In this document: positions 17,090-28,000 of the stretch, one piece after another | Numbering within the stretch: the first letter of the stretch is position 1 | How the letters are laid out: each line of letters starts with the position of its first letter | NCBI GenBank assembly: GCA_021786915.1 | Contig: JAJYMP010000744.1 | Location: 1-37,557, forward strand | DNA: 37,557 nt | Source of the DNA: Chloroflexota bacterium | GTDB taxonomy: Bacteria > Chloroflexota > Limnocylindria > Limnocylindrales > CSP1-4 | Reading direction: 5' to 3' | Notes under the pieces: model-generated | What the model was told of the DNA's origin: nothing | What the model saw: only the letters and a program-made list of their open reading frames with translations | Database searches by the model: none | Position numbers and translations under genes: made by a program

Positions 17090-17161
17090 TCCCATCCGAC
17101 CGCCCTAGCCGTCGAAGCTCGTCCGAGGGCGTCTCGCGTCGGCCCGATGGGCCGCCCTGAT

Positions 17162-18118
17162 CTAATTCACCAGCGTCTTTTGGACCTCGAACATCGTCCT
17201 GCCGCCGAAGCGGCCGCGGAGCACGTCGTCGAGGTGGTCCGCGAGGTTGCCCAGCTGCACGCACGCGAAGGCGATCTGCTTGGCGCTGATCCCGACGGAG
17301 GTCAGCTCCATGGACACCACGACCTCGCGCTCGGCCCAGAACACCCGGCCGAAGAGGATGCTGCGGTTGATGTCGTTGAGCGAGTCGAGCAGCGCCGGCG
17401 TCATGTCCACCCCGGACACGAGCGGCGAGAACAGCTGGAGCAGCGGCGGGCGGCCTGACACCGGGCGGACGAACATGAGCGCCGAGCCCACGCGGATGGG
17501 CAGGTCGCCATCGCGGTCCGGGACGAGATCGGCGCCCGAGACGAACTCGGAGAGCGCGGCCTCGAGGGTCGCCACCGCCTCGTCGGGTTCGGGCGAGGGG
17601 TGCGTGCGGGTGCCCACGACCGCCGCCGCGGGCTCATCGGGTGACGGTCGGTCGCGCGGGATCCCCAGCTCCGGATCCGGGACGGGGCCGCCGTGCGCCG
17701 GAAAGCCGCCGATGCGATACGTGAGCTCGTCGGGCGTCGTGGCGCCATAGACCTCGCGCAGGGTCTGGACGGCAATCGCGGCAACCTCGGCGAACGGCAC
17801 CGGCTCCTCCCACTCGCGGGCCCAGTTGCGGCCGTGGGGCGCGGAGCCCGGGAGCTGCCAGCCGAGCGCGGCGAGCTTCTCCTGCTGCGCCGTGCCCAGG
17901 CCGTGCCCCTGCGGCAGCCACTGGTTGCCCGCCGCCTCGGCGCGGAACCCCAGCAGGCCGCCCTGGGCGAACTGCACGTAGGCGCTGGCGACCGAGCGGG
18001 GCTCGCTGGCGAGGGACACTACGAGGTACGTGGCGTGCTCCATCGCCTCGAGCGCCTTCGCCAGACGCGCCTCGAAGGCTGCCCATGCGTCGCTGGGACT
18101 CCCGGCGGTACCGGTCAT
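17162..18118 (-). CDS. TY-Chap-like protein (CesT/YbjN-type peptide-binding chaperone fold)
   Basis: A 318-residue soluble protein with two related halves. The N-terminal part has AFEARLAKALEAMEHATYLV, then strand-rich sequence with FRAEAAGNQWLPQGHGL. The second half starts after an acidic Pro-rich linker (about 165-180) and has LMFVRPVSGRPPLLQLFSPL, LLDSLNDINRSILFGRVFW and a helical C-terminus. This alternation of strands and a terminal helix resembles the TY-Chap/YbjN family, known mainly as hypothetical proteins in high-GC bacteria and proposed to bind peptides. No secretion partner is nearby. ATG 18118 has a GGAGGTGAT (18121-18129), almost the full complement of the 16S tail, so strong translation is likely. 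Confidence 0.7.
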   Translation of the reverse strand: MTGTAGSPSDAWAAFEARLAKALEAMEHATYLVVSLASEPRSVASAYVQFAQGGLLGFRAEAAGNQWLPQGHGLGTAQQEKLAALGWQLPGSAPHGRNWAREWEEPVPFAEVAAIAVQTLREVYGATTPDELTYRIGGFPAHGGPVPDPELGIPRDRPSPDEPAAAVVGTRTHPSPEPDEAVATLEAALSEFVSGADLVPDRDGDLPIRVGSALMFVRPVSGRPPLLQLFSPLVSGVDMTPALLDSLNDINRSILFGRVFWAEREVVVSMELTSVGISAKQIAFACVQLGNLADHLDDVLRGRFGGRTMFEVQKTLVN

Positions 18119-18120
18119 CG

Positions 18121-18129
18121 ATCACCTCC
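18121..18129 (-). promoter_or_regulatory. Near-perfect Shine-Dalgarno
   Basis: GGAGGTGAT on the minus strand, with 6 nt between the GGAGG core and ATG 18118. It is much stronger than most ribosome-binding sites here; a similar GGAGGTGA precedes the cyclopropane synthase at 36138. Confidence 0.8.
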
Positions 18130-18546
18130 GCCCGAAGGGCCGCGGTCGTCACCTGTCGTGGGAAGCCTACAGGCCGTGCAGGCTTGACGCGGCGTCTCCG
18201 CACGACCGCGGCGCATCGGCGCCATTGCCGTTCGGCGCAGCCAGCGGCGCCGCCGCTCGACGACCGCCGGCGGTGCGCCAGCCGCGGGTTCGCCCGGAGA
18301 CCGGGGCGTGACACCGCAGGGTCGGGCCCTGATGCGCCCCGGCGTCCGGCCACGCCGGAGACCCCCGTCCGTACTATGCGGGCGGTTCGGCCACGTCGTC
18401 GCGTGCGTGGCCGGGGTCAGGGATCGCCCTGAGGCGGGCCGCCCTGGGCGGGTCAGCAGCCGTGGCCCGCGCAGGTCCCTCTAGGGTTCGGCCGGACCAC
18501 CTCCGGGGAGTGGAAGCAACACCGCCACCTGCCCGACGATCCGGGC
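18130..18546. other. Divergent intergenic region before the diguanylate cyclase
   Basis: About 415 bp without a credible gene. It holds small hairpins, for example GGCCACG paired with CGTGGCC near 18389-18412, and must contain the promoters of both flanking genes. I found no clear -35/-10 pair and no known riboswitch. Confidence 0.4.
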
Positions 18547-19635
18547 ATGACTCCAGCCGAGATCCAGGGACCCCGCGAAGCCTGCGTCTCCCTCGACGAC
18601 CACCTGGCGCGATCGCTGCGCCTGGTGGTGCCGGTGCTGGCGTCGATCTACGCCGTGTCGTGCCTGGGCGGCCGCGGTGCAGCGGCGGCGACCGCGGGCC
18701 AGATCCTCGTCGCAGCCGCCGCGATGGTGCTCGCGGTGGCGTGCCTCGCCCGGCCCGTGCCGACGAGGCTCGCCAACCCGATCCTGGCTGGCGGCCTGGC
18801 GGCCATCGCCCTCGAGGCGCTCGTGCGCGGCACGGACGCCGCGCCGAACCTGAGCCTCGCCCTCGTGAGCGCGGGCGCGGTCGCGCTCCGCCCGAGGTGG
18901 GCGATCGCCTCAGCAGCTGCGGTCCTCGGGCCGTGGCTGGTGGCGGCGGCGACGGGCCTGTGGGGCTGGCGGCTCGGCGACCACGTCACGGCGGAGCTGG
19001 CGGCTGCGGCCGCGATGGGGGCCGTGGTGTTCGAGGCACGCCACGGGTCGGTGGCGCGGCTGATCGCCGCCCGTGGGGCGATGCACGCCCTCGCCCTCAC
19101 GGACCCGCTCACAGGGCTGCTCAACCGGCGCGGGATCGAGGAGGAGGCGGGGCGCATGCTCGCCGCCGGCGCCGCCGAGCTCTCGATCGTCTACCTCGAC
19201 CTCGACGGCTTCAAGTCGGTCAATGACCGGCTGGGCCACGCGGAGGGCGACCGCGCGCTCCAGGCCATGGCGGAGATCCTGCTCGAGACCTTCCGCGCCG
19301 CGGACGCCGTCGGCCGGATCGGCGGCGACGAGTTCGTCGTCGTGGTGGCGCCCGGGTCCGATGCCGCCGTCGCGGCACGCCGGCTGGAACACCACCTGGA
19401 CGCCTGGCACGGCGCCGAGGACCGCTACACGCTGCGCGCCTCGATCGGTGTCGGGCATGTCGCGAGCACGACGCTCGACGGCTTCTGGGATGCCGTGGAC
19501 GCGGCAGACCGGCGGATGTACGCGGAGAAGCAGGCGCGCCAGGTCCGCGAGGTTCAGCCGAACGCCGCCCCCGCCGCCCCAGCCCACCTGAACGGGGGCC
19601 CGGGCGGCCCGTCCATGGTGCCGGTCCTGTCCTGA
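18547..19635 (+). CDS. Membrane diguanylate cyclase (GGDEF, I-site present)
   Basis: Makes cyclic di-GMP from two GTP. The 362-residue protein has about six hydrophobic helices in the first ~175 residues, a short linker and a full GGDEF domain: DPLTGLLNRRG, the metal-binding YLDLDGFKSVND, and RIGGDEFVVVV. RAAD sits exactly five residues before GGDEF, the product-inhibition I-site. The C-terminal ~35 residues are Pro/Ala/Gly-rich. No separate sensor domain is visible, so the membrane part is the likely input. ATG 18547 has a GACGAT hexamer 6 nt upstream and no Shine-Dalgarno. It converges on the aldehyde dehydrogenase gene. Confidence 0.95.
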   Translation: MTPAEIQGPREACVSLDDHLARSLRLVVPVLASIYAVSCLGGRGAAAATAGQILVAAAAMVLAVACLARPVPTRLANPILAGGLAAIALEALVRGTDAAPNLSLALVSAGAVALRPRWAIASAAAVLGPWLVAAATGLWGWRLGDHVTAELAAAAAMGAVVFEARHGSVARLIAARGAMHALALTDPLTGLLNRRGIEEEAGRMLAAGAAELSIVYLDLDGFKSVNDRLGHAEGDRALQAMAEILLETFRAADAVGRIGGDEFVVVVAPGSDAAVAARRLEHHLDAWHGAEDRYTLRASIGVGHVASTTLDGFWDAVDAADRRMYAEKQARQVREVQPNAAPAAPAHLNGGPGGPSMVPVLS

Positions 19636-19798
19636 CCGGTGGCGCCCATCGGCCGCCGAGCGCCCACCGCCAAGAACGCATCTCCACCGCCAGGTGCCGC
19701 TCGGTCGGGGGAGGACCGGGCGCCTCCTGGGGGCGTGTAGGTGAGCCTGCGGAGCGGCGTCCACCGCGATTCGCGCAGGGTGAAGAGCGAGGCCGATC

Positions 19799-21316
19799 TC
19801 AAGGCCGCGGTCGGAGCGTGATCCATGTGGTCTTGGTCTCGGTGTACTGGTCGTGGGCGTGGACGCTCTTGTCGTGGCCGCCGAAGCCGGACAGCTTGTA
19901 GCCGCCGAACGGCGTCGTCTGGTCGCCCTCGGCATAGGCGTTGATTCCGACCACGCCCGCCCGGAGCTCGCGTGCCACGCGGTGCGCCACGTGGAGGTCG
20001 TCGGTGTAGACGGAGGCGCCCAGGCCGTACGGCGTGTCGTTCGCGATGCGGACCGCCTCCTCCTCGGTGTCGAACTCGATCACCGACAGGACGGGCCCGA
20101 AGATCTCCTCCCGCGCGACCCGCATGTCGTTGCGGACGTTGTCGAGGATCGTGGGGCCGACGAAGTAGCCGCCGGTCTCGCGCAGGATCTGCTCCCCGCC
20201 GGTCACCACCCGTGCGCCCTCGCCCATGCCCGACTCGACGTAGTCGAGCACGGTGTTCATCTGGCTGCGGCTGACGAGCGGCCCGAGCCGGCTTGACGGG
20301 TCGAGCGGGTCGCCCACGGGCCAGTTGACGAGCTCGGACACCAGCGCCTCGAGCAGCGCCGCGCGTCTGGAGCGGTGGACGATGAGCCGCGAGCCGGCGG
20401 AGCAGTTCTCGCCCATGTTCATGAAGATCGCGATGGCAGCGTTGGCCGCCACCGACGCGAGGTCCGTCACGTCGGGGAACACGATCTGCGGGCTCTTGCC
20501 GCCGAGCTCGAGCAGCACGCGCTTGAGGTTGCCGTCGGCCGAGTAGTGGAGGAAGCGGCGGCCGACCTCGGTGGAGCCGGTGAACGCGAGGCAGTCCACG
20601 TCGGGGTGGCGGCCCAGCGCCTCGCCCACGCTCCCGCCCGGGCCGGGGACCACGTTGAGCACGCCGTCGGGGATCCCGGCCTCGGTCGCGAGCTCGGCGA
20701 TCCGCAGCAGCGAGAGCGGCGTGTACGAGGCGGGCTTGATGACCATCGTGTTGCCGGTCGCGAGTGCGGGGCCCATCTTCCAGGCGGCCATGAGCGCCGG
20801 GTAGTTCCACGGGATGACTGCGCCCACGACGCCCACCGGCTCGCGCGTGATCGTGGCCACGACGCCCTCGGGCGCCGGGGCGACCTGGCCGTAGAGCTTG
20901 TCGATCGCCTCGGCGTGCCAGCGGATGCAGCGGGCCGTCTCGGCGATGTCGAGGCACGCGGTGTCGGTGATCGGCTTGCCCGAATCGATCGTCTCGATGA
21001 GGGCGAGCTCCTCGCGGTGGGCGTCAATGCTGTCTGCCCACGCGATGAGGAGGCCTTTGCGGTCGCCGGGGTTGAGGCGCGACCAGCGCCCGTCGTCGGC
21101 AGCCCGGCGCGCGGCCGCGACCGCGAGGTCCACGTCCTCCGGGCCGCCCTCGGCCACCTCGGCGATCGGCTGGCCCGTGGCCGGGTTCTCGCTGGTGAAC
21201 CGGCCACCGGCCATCGCGTCTCGGAAGGCGCCGTCGATGAACAGCCGCGTCCGAAGGGGGAGGTTCGCGATCGCGGCGAGCGAGGCGTCGCGATCGGGGA
21301 TGAGAGTGTCGGTCAC
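19799..21316 (-). CDS. NAD(P)-dependent aldehyde dehydrogenase (PuuC-like)
   Basis: Oxidises an aldehyde to the acid. In the 505-residue protein, Asn171 (VIPWNYPALMAAWK), Lys194 (MVIKPASYTP), Glu270 (LLELGGKSP) and the nucleophile Cys305 (NMGENCSAGSR) are all present, and the C-terminus (TETKTTWITL) resembles PuuC/betaine-aldehyde-type enzymes. The substrate cannot be assigned: gamma-glutamyl-aminobutyraldehyde is one option, but no polyamine gene is nearby. GTG 21316 is chosen because GGAGG lies 6 nt upstream; the open frame further upstream is low-complexity. A TACGCT hexamer at 21385-21390 (minus) is a possible -10. Confidence 0.92.
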   Translation of the reverse strand: MTDTLIPDRDASLAAIANLPLRTRLFIDGAFRDAMAGGRFTSENPATGQPIAEVAEGGPEDVDLAVAAARRAADDGRWSRLNPGDRKGLLIAWADSIDAHREELALIETIDSGKPITDTACLDIAETARCIRWHAEAIDKLYGQVAPAPEGVVATITREPVGVVGAVIPWNYPALMAAWKMGPALATGNTMVIKPASYTPLSLLRIAELATEAGIPDGVLNVVPGPGGSVGEALGRHPDVDCLAFTGSTEVGRRFLHYSADGNLKRVLLELGGKSPQIVFPDVTDLASVAANAAIAIFMNMGENCSAGSRLIVHRSRRAALLEALVSELVNWPVGDPLDPSSRLGPLVSRSQMNTVLDYVESGMGEGARVVTGGEQILRETGGYFVGPTILDNVRNDMRVAREEIFGPVLSVIEFDTEEEAVRIANDTPYGLGASVYTDDLHVAHRVARELRAGVVGINAYAEGDQTTPFGGYKLSGFGGHDKSVHAHDQYTETKTTWITLRPRP

Positions 21317-21544
21317 GGGTGGCCTCCGGAGGCTGGCGGGCGGTGCGACGCGGGGGGGTGGTGGTCGGCTGCGGGTCCCGGCCAAGCGTAGTGCGGTGTG
21401 CGGAGCCACGCCCACGCGATCGCGTCCCTCGCGACCGCAGTGCGCCTCGCCGCCGATCCCGATCGCGATCCTCGGGCCACCCCGGTCGATCCGTCTGGCC
21501 GCCACCCGCGCGACATGTTGCCTGTACGCAAAGGGTGGTACTTC

Positions 21545-21556
21545 GGTACTAGTACC
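21545..21556. repeat. 12-bp perfect palindrome
   Basis: GGTACTAGTACC, preceded by another GGTAC at 21536-21540. A possible operator; it lies in an AT-richer patch of the leader. Confidence 0.4.
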
Positions 21557-21565
21557 CATTGGTCA

Positions 21566-21581
21566 CGGCCCGTACGGGCCG
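21566..21581. repeat. 16-bp perfect palindrome
   Basis: CGGCCCGTACGGGCCG, 9 bp after the preceding palindrome. A candidate binding site for a dimeric regulator. Confidence 0.45.
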
Positions 21582-21638
21582 AAGTCTCTTGCCGTGGGCT
21601 TCGGCGGTCACGATGCTCAGCGAGCCGATGCGTCGGAC

Positions 21639-21668
21639 GTGGCCGCCATTGGGAAGTGAAGCGGCCAC
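21639..21668 (+). repeat. 8-bp stem hairpin
   Basis: GTGGCCGC (21639-21646) pairs perfectly with GCGGCCAC (21661-21668) around a 14-nt loop. A second hairpin, AGGGAG-TCTG-CTCCCT, follows at 21691-21706. Confidence 0.4.
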
Positions 21669-21823
21669 GGAGGGTAGCTCCCGGGGGAGAAGGGAGTCTG
21701 CTCCCTGTGCGTGGCTTGTGCCCAAGCCTCGCCTGGCGGCTGGCCGTCGCGAAGAGCGGCCGCGCATGAACGCGCCTGCCCGCGGCCTAGTCCGCATTCA
21801 CGTTCAGCCGGTCCCCGAGACCG

Positions 21824-21864
21824 GACGGCGACCCAGCGCGCCCTGAACGCGCGGGGTCGCCGTC
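21824..21864 (+). repeat. Long composite hairpin in the leader of the giant gene
   Basis: GACGGCGACCC (21824-21834) pairs with GGGTCGCCGTC (21854-21864), 11 bp. Inside it GCGCG (21836-21840) pairs with CGCGC (21848-21852) around a 7-nt loop. No U-run follows. It could be an mRNA leader element or a bidirectional structure. Confidence 0.5.
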
Positions 21865-21897
21865 TCGCCTTGCCCGCGTCCCGGCAACACCAGTGTC

Positions 21898-21913
21898 CCA
21901 GCTCATGAGCTGG
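21898..21913. repeat. 16-bp perfect palindrome near the giant gene
   Basis: CCAGCTCATGAGCTGG, centred about 135 bp before ATG 22040. Its length and perfection suggest an operator rather than chance. Confidence 0.5.
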
Positions 21914-22039
21914 CGTCCCTGTCACCGCCACCGCGTCCCGTGAACCGACGCCGATCGCGCCCCCGTCGACGCCTCGTCAACTGACCAGCCCCCACAACGT
22001 GAGGTTCGTCGTCGACAGACGGCAGCAGGAGGCACCGGG

Positions 22040-25000
22040 ATGGATGGTCCGCAGACTACGCATGCGACGCCGCGCCCAGGCGGGCAACGCGGCCGCTTTC
22101 GTCGAGGCGTTTGGAGCGCCCTCGTCGCACTAGAGACCTTCCTCCTGGTGGCGACGCTGGTCACGCCGGCGCTCGTCGTCGCGGATGAGCCGAGCGCATC
22201 GCCGGCCGCCAGCCCGACGACCGCACAAGTGTCGCCGACCCCGGCCGCGCCCGACCCGACGGCCGCGCCCGATCCGACCGCCGTGCCGGCGGCCGATCCC
22301 ACGGTTGCGCCTGACCCGACGGCCGATCTGCCCGATCCGACTGCCGCTCCGGTCGTCACCGCCGACCCTGCGACACCCGCGCCGCCCGACCCGACGGCGA
22401 CGCCGGCTCCGGTGATCGCTCCAGCCACCGACGCACCCGTTCCGACTGCAGCTCCGGCAACCCCCGAGCCGCTGCTCGCCTACGCTCCGAACGGTCCCCC
22501 GACGATCGCCAGCGACAAGGCTGACTACGCGCCCAGCGAGACCGTCACCCTGACCGGCACGAACTGGGCGGCCGGGGAGTCGGTCCGCATCGTGGTCAAC
22601 GACACGTACGGCTCCAGTTGGCAGCGCGACGTCACCGTCGCCGCCAGCGACCAAGGCATGATCACGGATTCGTTCTCGCTCCCGTCATGGTTCGTCTCGA
22701 ACTACGACGTTAAGGCGAGCGGCCCGGTCTCCGGGACCGCGACGACGACCTTCACCGACCTCCCGATCGGCACCTACGATCAGTGCTCGAACGACCTCGG
22801 TTCCGGCTACCCCTCCGGAGATACAGGCTGCCGCTGGGTCAACGGCAACCTCGAGCGCAACAACTCGACCTACTCCGAGGGCGACGCGACCGTCCAGCGC
22901 CTGTGGCTGACGGACCTTGTCCCCGGAAGCGTCCACACTCTGACCCTGCAGTATGGGACCACCAAGGGCGGCCACCACGCCTACGACTTCCTGACCACGT
23001 GGGACTGGTCCGAGAACTGGATCACGGATGCCGACCGTTGCCAGGACATCACCGGGTGCACGACGGCGACCGAAGACACGCTCGCCATCCCCACGGACCC
23101 GAACGCCGAGGGCTTGGATGTCCTGCTGGGCGATCGCCACTTCGTGATGCGCGGCGGCTCGCTTACGGCCGGTAGCGCAACAACCCCGACGATCGTCAGT
23201 GGTGACTACACCGGCGACAGCGAGACCGCGATCACCATCACGTTCACTGTCGACCCTGCAACCGGTGCGATGTGCACCACCGACAAGAAGGACGTCACCA
23301 CCTGCGGCGTGGCTCTCTGGTTCGGTGCTCATGTGGCCCTGACGGCGCAGTGGACCGCCATTGACGGCACCACCGGTGCCGGCGGCATTTCTGGTTCGCC
23401 CTATCACGTCGCCCTCGTCCAGCTCGACGGGGCCGCCGTTGGCCAGCGCGACAACCAGATGCAGGCCGGTGCCGTCCTGAAGAACGGCAGCATCGTCATC
23501 CTCAAGGACGCTGTCCCGAACGACCCGCAGGACTTCAGCTTCAACCTCACGGGTGGGGTGATCAACCAGGACTTCTCGCTCGACGACGATGCTGACCCAA
23601 CATTGCCGACTTCGCAGACGTTCAGCCTCCCGGCGGGCACCTACACCGCCAACGAGCTGAACATCCCGGCGGGCTGGACGCTGACGAACCTCGCCTGCGT
23701 CGTCACCGGGACGAACGGCACCACGACGGATGTGGCCTCGCCGACAGCCACGATCACCCTCAAGACCGGGTTCGACACAAGTGACACGGTCACCTGCACG
23801 TACACGGACACGCACTACAGCGACTTGGGGATCTCGAAGACGGCTAGTCCGTCGTTGACGCGCACCTACGCGTGGGGGATCTCCAAGGCCGTCGACAAGA
23901 CGACGGTCAAGATCGCCGACGGCGGCGCGGCCACCTTCGGCTACACGGTCAACGTCACACATGACACCGGGACCGACAGCCTGTGGGGCGTCACGGGGCA
24001 GATCACCGTGACCAACAGCAACAGCGTCGCGGTGTCGGGCGTTGCTGTCACTGATGCGATCAACGACGCAAACGCGACGTGTGACGTCACCGGTGGAAGC
24101 ACCACCATTGCGAGTGGCGGCTCCGCCACCTTCGACTACACGTGCACGTACACCGCCGCTCCCGCTGCGCAGACGCAGACGAACACGGCGACTGTGACCT
24201 GGACGGCATTCGGCTCCGTGCACACGACGGCCAGCGCGACGAGGAGCGTCGACTGGTCGGCCGCGACGATCACGCGGGTGGACACCAGCGTCGACGTCAC
24301 GGACACGTTCGGCGGCACACTCGGAACCGTCAGCTACACCGACGCCAGCCCGACGACGTTCACCTACTCGAAGACCTTCACGGGTGACCCGGGCGGCACC
24401 TGCACCAAACACGACAACACCGCGACCTTCACGACCAACGACACTGCCACGACCGGCTCGGCCTCCAAGCAGGTCACGGTCTGCGTGGGCAAGGACCTCA
24501 CCGTCACCAAGACGGCGGCAGGCACCTTCAACCGGGCGTACCTCTGGAAGATCGCCAAGGACGTCGACAAGACGACCGTCAACATCGCCGACGGCGACAC
24601 GGCCACGTTCGGCTACACCGTCAAGGTCGACCAGACGGGGTTCACTGACTCCGGTTACACGCTCAGCGGCAAGATCACGGTCACCAACCCCAACGACTGG
24701 GAGGCGATCACGGCAGACGTGTCCGACAGCGTCGACAACGGCGGGGCCTGCACCGTCACGGGCGGGACTGCGGTGACCATTCCCGCATCCGGCTCCAAGG
24801 TCCTCGACTACAGCTGCACATTCTCCGCCGCGCCGAACAGCTACAGCGGCACCAACACCGCCACGGCGGCCTGGGACAAGGCCGTGGCCTTCACGCCCAA
24901 CGCCTCCGCCACCGGGACCGCGGAGTTCACCCTCGGCCAGGTCGGCGCCACGAACAAGACGATCACCGTGACCGACACCCTCGGGGGCACCCTCGGCACG

Positions 25001-28000
25001 GTCACCGCGACCGACGGCGTCCCGTTCGCCTCTGCGACGTTCACGTACAGCCACGACTTCGCCGGTGTCGGCGGGACGTGCACCAAGTACGACAACACGG
25101 CCACGATCACCGAGACCGACCAGTCCGCCTCCCAGACCGTCACGGTCTGCGTGGGGCTCGACCTGACGGTGTCCAAGACCGCGGCCGGCACGTTCGACCG
25201 GACGTACCTCTGGAAGATCGCCAAGGCGGTCGACAAGACGACGGCCACGATCGCGTCCGGGGGCGACGCCACCTTCAACTACACGGTCACCGCCGAGCAG
25301 ACCGGGTTCACCGACTCCGGCTGGACGCTCAGCGGCGTGATCACTGTCACGAACCCCAACGACTGGGAGGACGTGACCCTCACCAGCCTGGCGGACGTCG
25401 TCGACAACGGCGGCGCCTGCACCCTGGCCGCCGGGCCGTACACGGTCACGGCCGGGAAGACCCTCGACGTCGCCTACAGCTGCACCTACGCCTCGGCCAG
25501 CTCGCTGAGCGGCACCAACACCGCCACGGCCACCTGGGACGAGGAGGCGTACGCAACCCCGACCGGCACGGCCTCCGGGGGCAAGGCGTTCACGCTGACC
25601 CAGGCGGGCAGCACGAACAAGACGATCAACGTCACCGACACCCTCGGCGGCACGCTCGGCACCCTCACCGGGACCGACGGGACCCCGTTCGCGAAGGCGA
25701 CGTACACGTACAGCCACGACTTCGCGGGCGTCGGCGGGACCTGCACCAAGTACGACAACACCGCGACGATCACGGAGACCGGTGCGTTCGCCAAGCAGAC
25801 CGTCGAGGTCTGCGTCGGGCTCGACCTCACGGTGTCCAAGACGGCCGCCGGCACGTTCGACCGGACGTACCTCTGGTCGATCGACAAGAACGCCGACAAG
25901 ACCTTGGTCAAGATCGCGGCAGGCGGCTCCTACGAGTTCACCTACACGGTCGACGCCGCCCAGACCGGGTTCACCGACTCCGGCTGGACGCTCAGCGGCA
26001 AGATCACGGTCACCAACCCCAACGACTGGGAGGCGGTCACCCTAGCCGGGCTCTCCGATGTCGTCAACAACGGCGGCACCTGCGTCGTCGACAACGGTCC
26101 GTACGTCATCCCGAAGAGCAGCTCCCTCGACGTCACCTACAGCTGCTCGTACGCCTCGGCCCCCAGCAGCTACAGCGGCACCAACACCGCCACGGCGACC
26201 TGGGACGAGGCGGCCTACTTCACCCCGACGGGCACGGCCTCCGGTGACAAGGCGTTCACCCTCGGTCAGCTCGGCTCGACGAACAAGACCATCAACGTGA
26301 CCGACTCGTACGCGGGCGCCCTCGGCACGCTCACCGCCAAGGACGCCGAACCCTGGGCCAGCGACACGTTCACCTACAAGCGGACGATCGCCGGTGTCGC
26401 CGGCACCTGCACCGACTACGACAACACGGCCACGATCACCGAGACCAAGCAGACCGCGGACGAGACCGTCACGGTCTGCATGGGCAAGGACCTCACGGTG
26501 ACCAAGACGGCCGCAGGCACGTTCAACCGGACGTACCTGTGGTCGATCGCCAAGGACGTCGACAAGACCGAGATCGACATCGCCGACGGCGGCACGGCCA
26601 CCTTCGGCTACACGGTCACGGTCACGCCGGACGGGTACACCGACTCGGGCTGGACGATGTCCGGCACGATCACGGTGACCAACCCCAACGACTGGGAGGC
26701 AATCACCGCTGACGTCACCGACGCCTTCGCGGGCGGCGTGTGCACCGTCACGGGCGGCACGGACGTCGTCATCGAGGCCGGCGGGTCGGCCACCCTCGAC
26801 TACAGCTGCACGTTCGCGTCGCAGCCCGCGTACACGGGCACCAACACCGCCACGGCGGCCTGGGACGAGGCGGCCTTCTTCACCCCGACCGGCACCGCCT
26901 CCGGCACGGCCGGCGTAACGCTCGGCCTGCTGGGCGAGACGAACCGGACGATCACGGTCGTCGACGACAAGACGACCGCCACCCAGGTCATCCTCGGCAC
27001 CGCCGACTACTACCTCGGCCCGTTCGAGTTCGAGTACTCGGTCGGTCAGGCGGGCGTCGCCGGCACCTGCACCGACTACACCAACACCGCGGTCATCGAC
27101 GAGACCGACCAGTCCGCCTCCCAGACCGTCACGGTCTGCGTGGGCAAGGACCTCGCGGTGACCAAGACGGCCGACGCATCCTTCGATCGCCTGTACAAGT
27201 GGCTGATCGACAAGAGCGTCGATGAGACGCGGATCGACATCGCCGACGGCGGCACGGCCACTTTCAACTATTCCGTCCTGGTCACGCCGGACGGGTACAC
27301 CGACTCCAACTGGCAGCTCAGCGGCACGATCACCGTCACCAACCCCAACGACTGGGAGGCGGTCACCCTGACCGGGCTCTCCGACGTCGTGGACGTGGGC
27401 GGCGGGGTGTCGTGCGTCGTGTCGGACGACGGAATCGGGGTCGTCCCCGCCTCAGGCCATCTCGACTTCACCTACACGTGCTCGTTCACGTCCCAGCCGG
27501 ACTACAGCGGCACGAACACCGCCACCGCGACCTGGGACAGCGCCGCGGCGTTCACCCCGACAGGCTCCGCCAGCGGGAACGCCGTCGTCTCGATCGACCT
27601 GAACACCGAGACGGACAAGACCATCACGGTCGTCGACGACAAGACCGACCCGCTGAGCCCGGTCACCCTCGGCACCTGGACCTGGGCCGATGGAAGCCAC
27701 ACCTTCACCTATAGCCTCGACAAGGCCGGCGTCGCCGGGGCCTGCACGGACTACACCAACACCGCGGTCATCGACGAGACCGACCAGTCCGCCTCCCAGA
27801 CCGTCACGGTCTGCGTGGGCATGGACCTCACCGTGACCAAGACCGCGGCCGGCACGTTCGACCGGACGTACCTCTGGAAGATCGCCAAGGCGGTCGACAA
27901 GACGACGGTCAGCACGGGAGCCGGTGGGACCGCCACCTTCAACTACACCGTCACCGCCACCCAGACCGGGGTCAGCGACTCCGGCTGGACGCTCAGCGGC

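Larger units (their letters stand above)
21317..22039. other. Long non-coding region rich in palindromes upstream of the giant gene
   Basis: About 720 bp with no convincing gene: frames on both strands give Arg/Ser/Pro-rich, unrelated translations. It holds at least six perfect palindromes or hairpins, several annotated below. I read both strands for the cyclic di-GMP-I core (GGCAAACC and GACGCAA) and did not find it. The last 14 nt before ATG 22040 include AGGAGG. Confidence 0.5.

Noticed and set aside
18470..18546. Guanidine-I (ykkC) riboswitch suggested by CTAGGGTTC before the cyclase gene
   Set aside because: Only the 5' motif is similar. The conserved ACTGGTCCGAGAG and 3' parts are missing.
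21549..21846. Small overlapping ORFs on both strands in the leader of the giant gene
   Set aside because: They mirror each other, lack ribosome-binding sites and domains, and span the palindromes.
21500..21960. A second c-di-GMP-I riboswitch upstream of the giant gene
   Set aside because: I searched by eye for GGCAAACC and GACGCAA on both strands. Only weak partial matches (TACGCAAAGGG, GGCAACACC) exist and the order is wrong.
22185..22480. Pro/Asp/Pro/Thr codon repeats as a CRISPR-like or satellite array
   Set aside because: They are in-frame low-complexity codons of the secreted protein's stalk, without constant repeats or spacers.
22685..25717. 1010-residue open frame on the minus strand inside the giant gene
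   Set aside because: It is antisense to the repeats, Arg/Gly/Val-rich and without domains. Its length comes from GC-rich codon bias and the repetitive plus-strand sequence.
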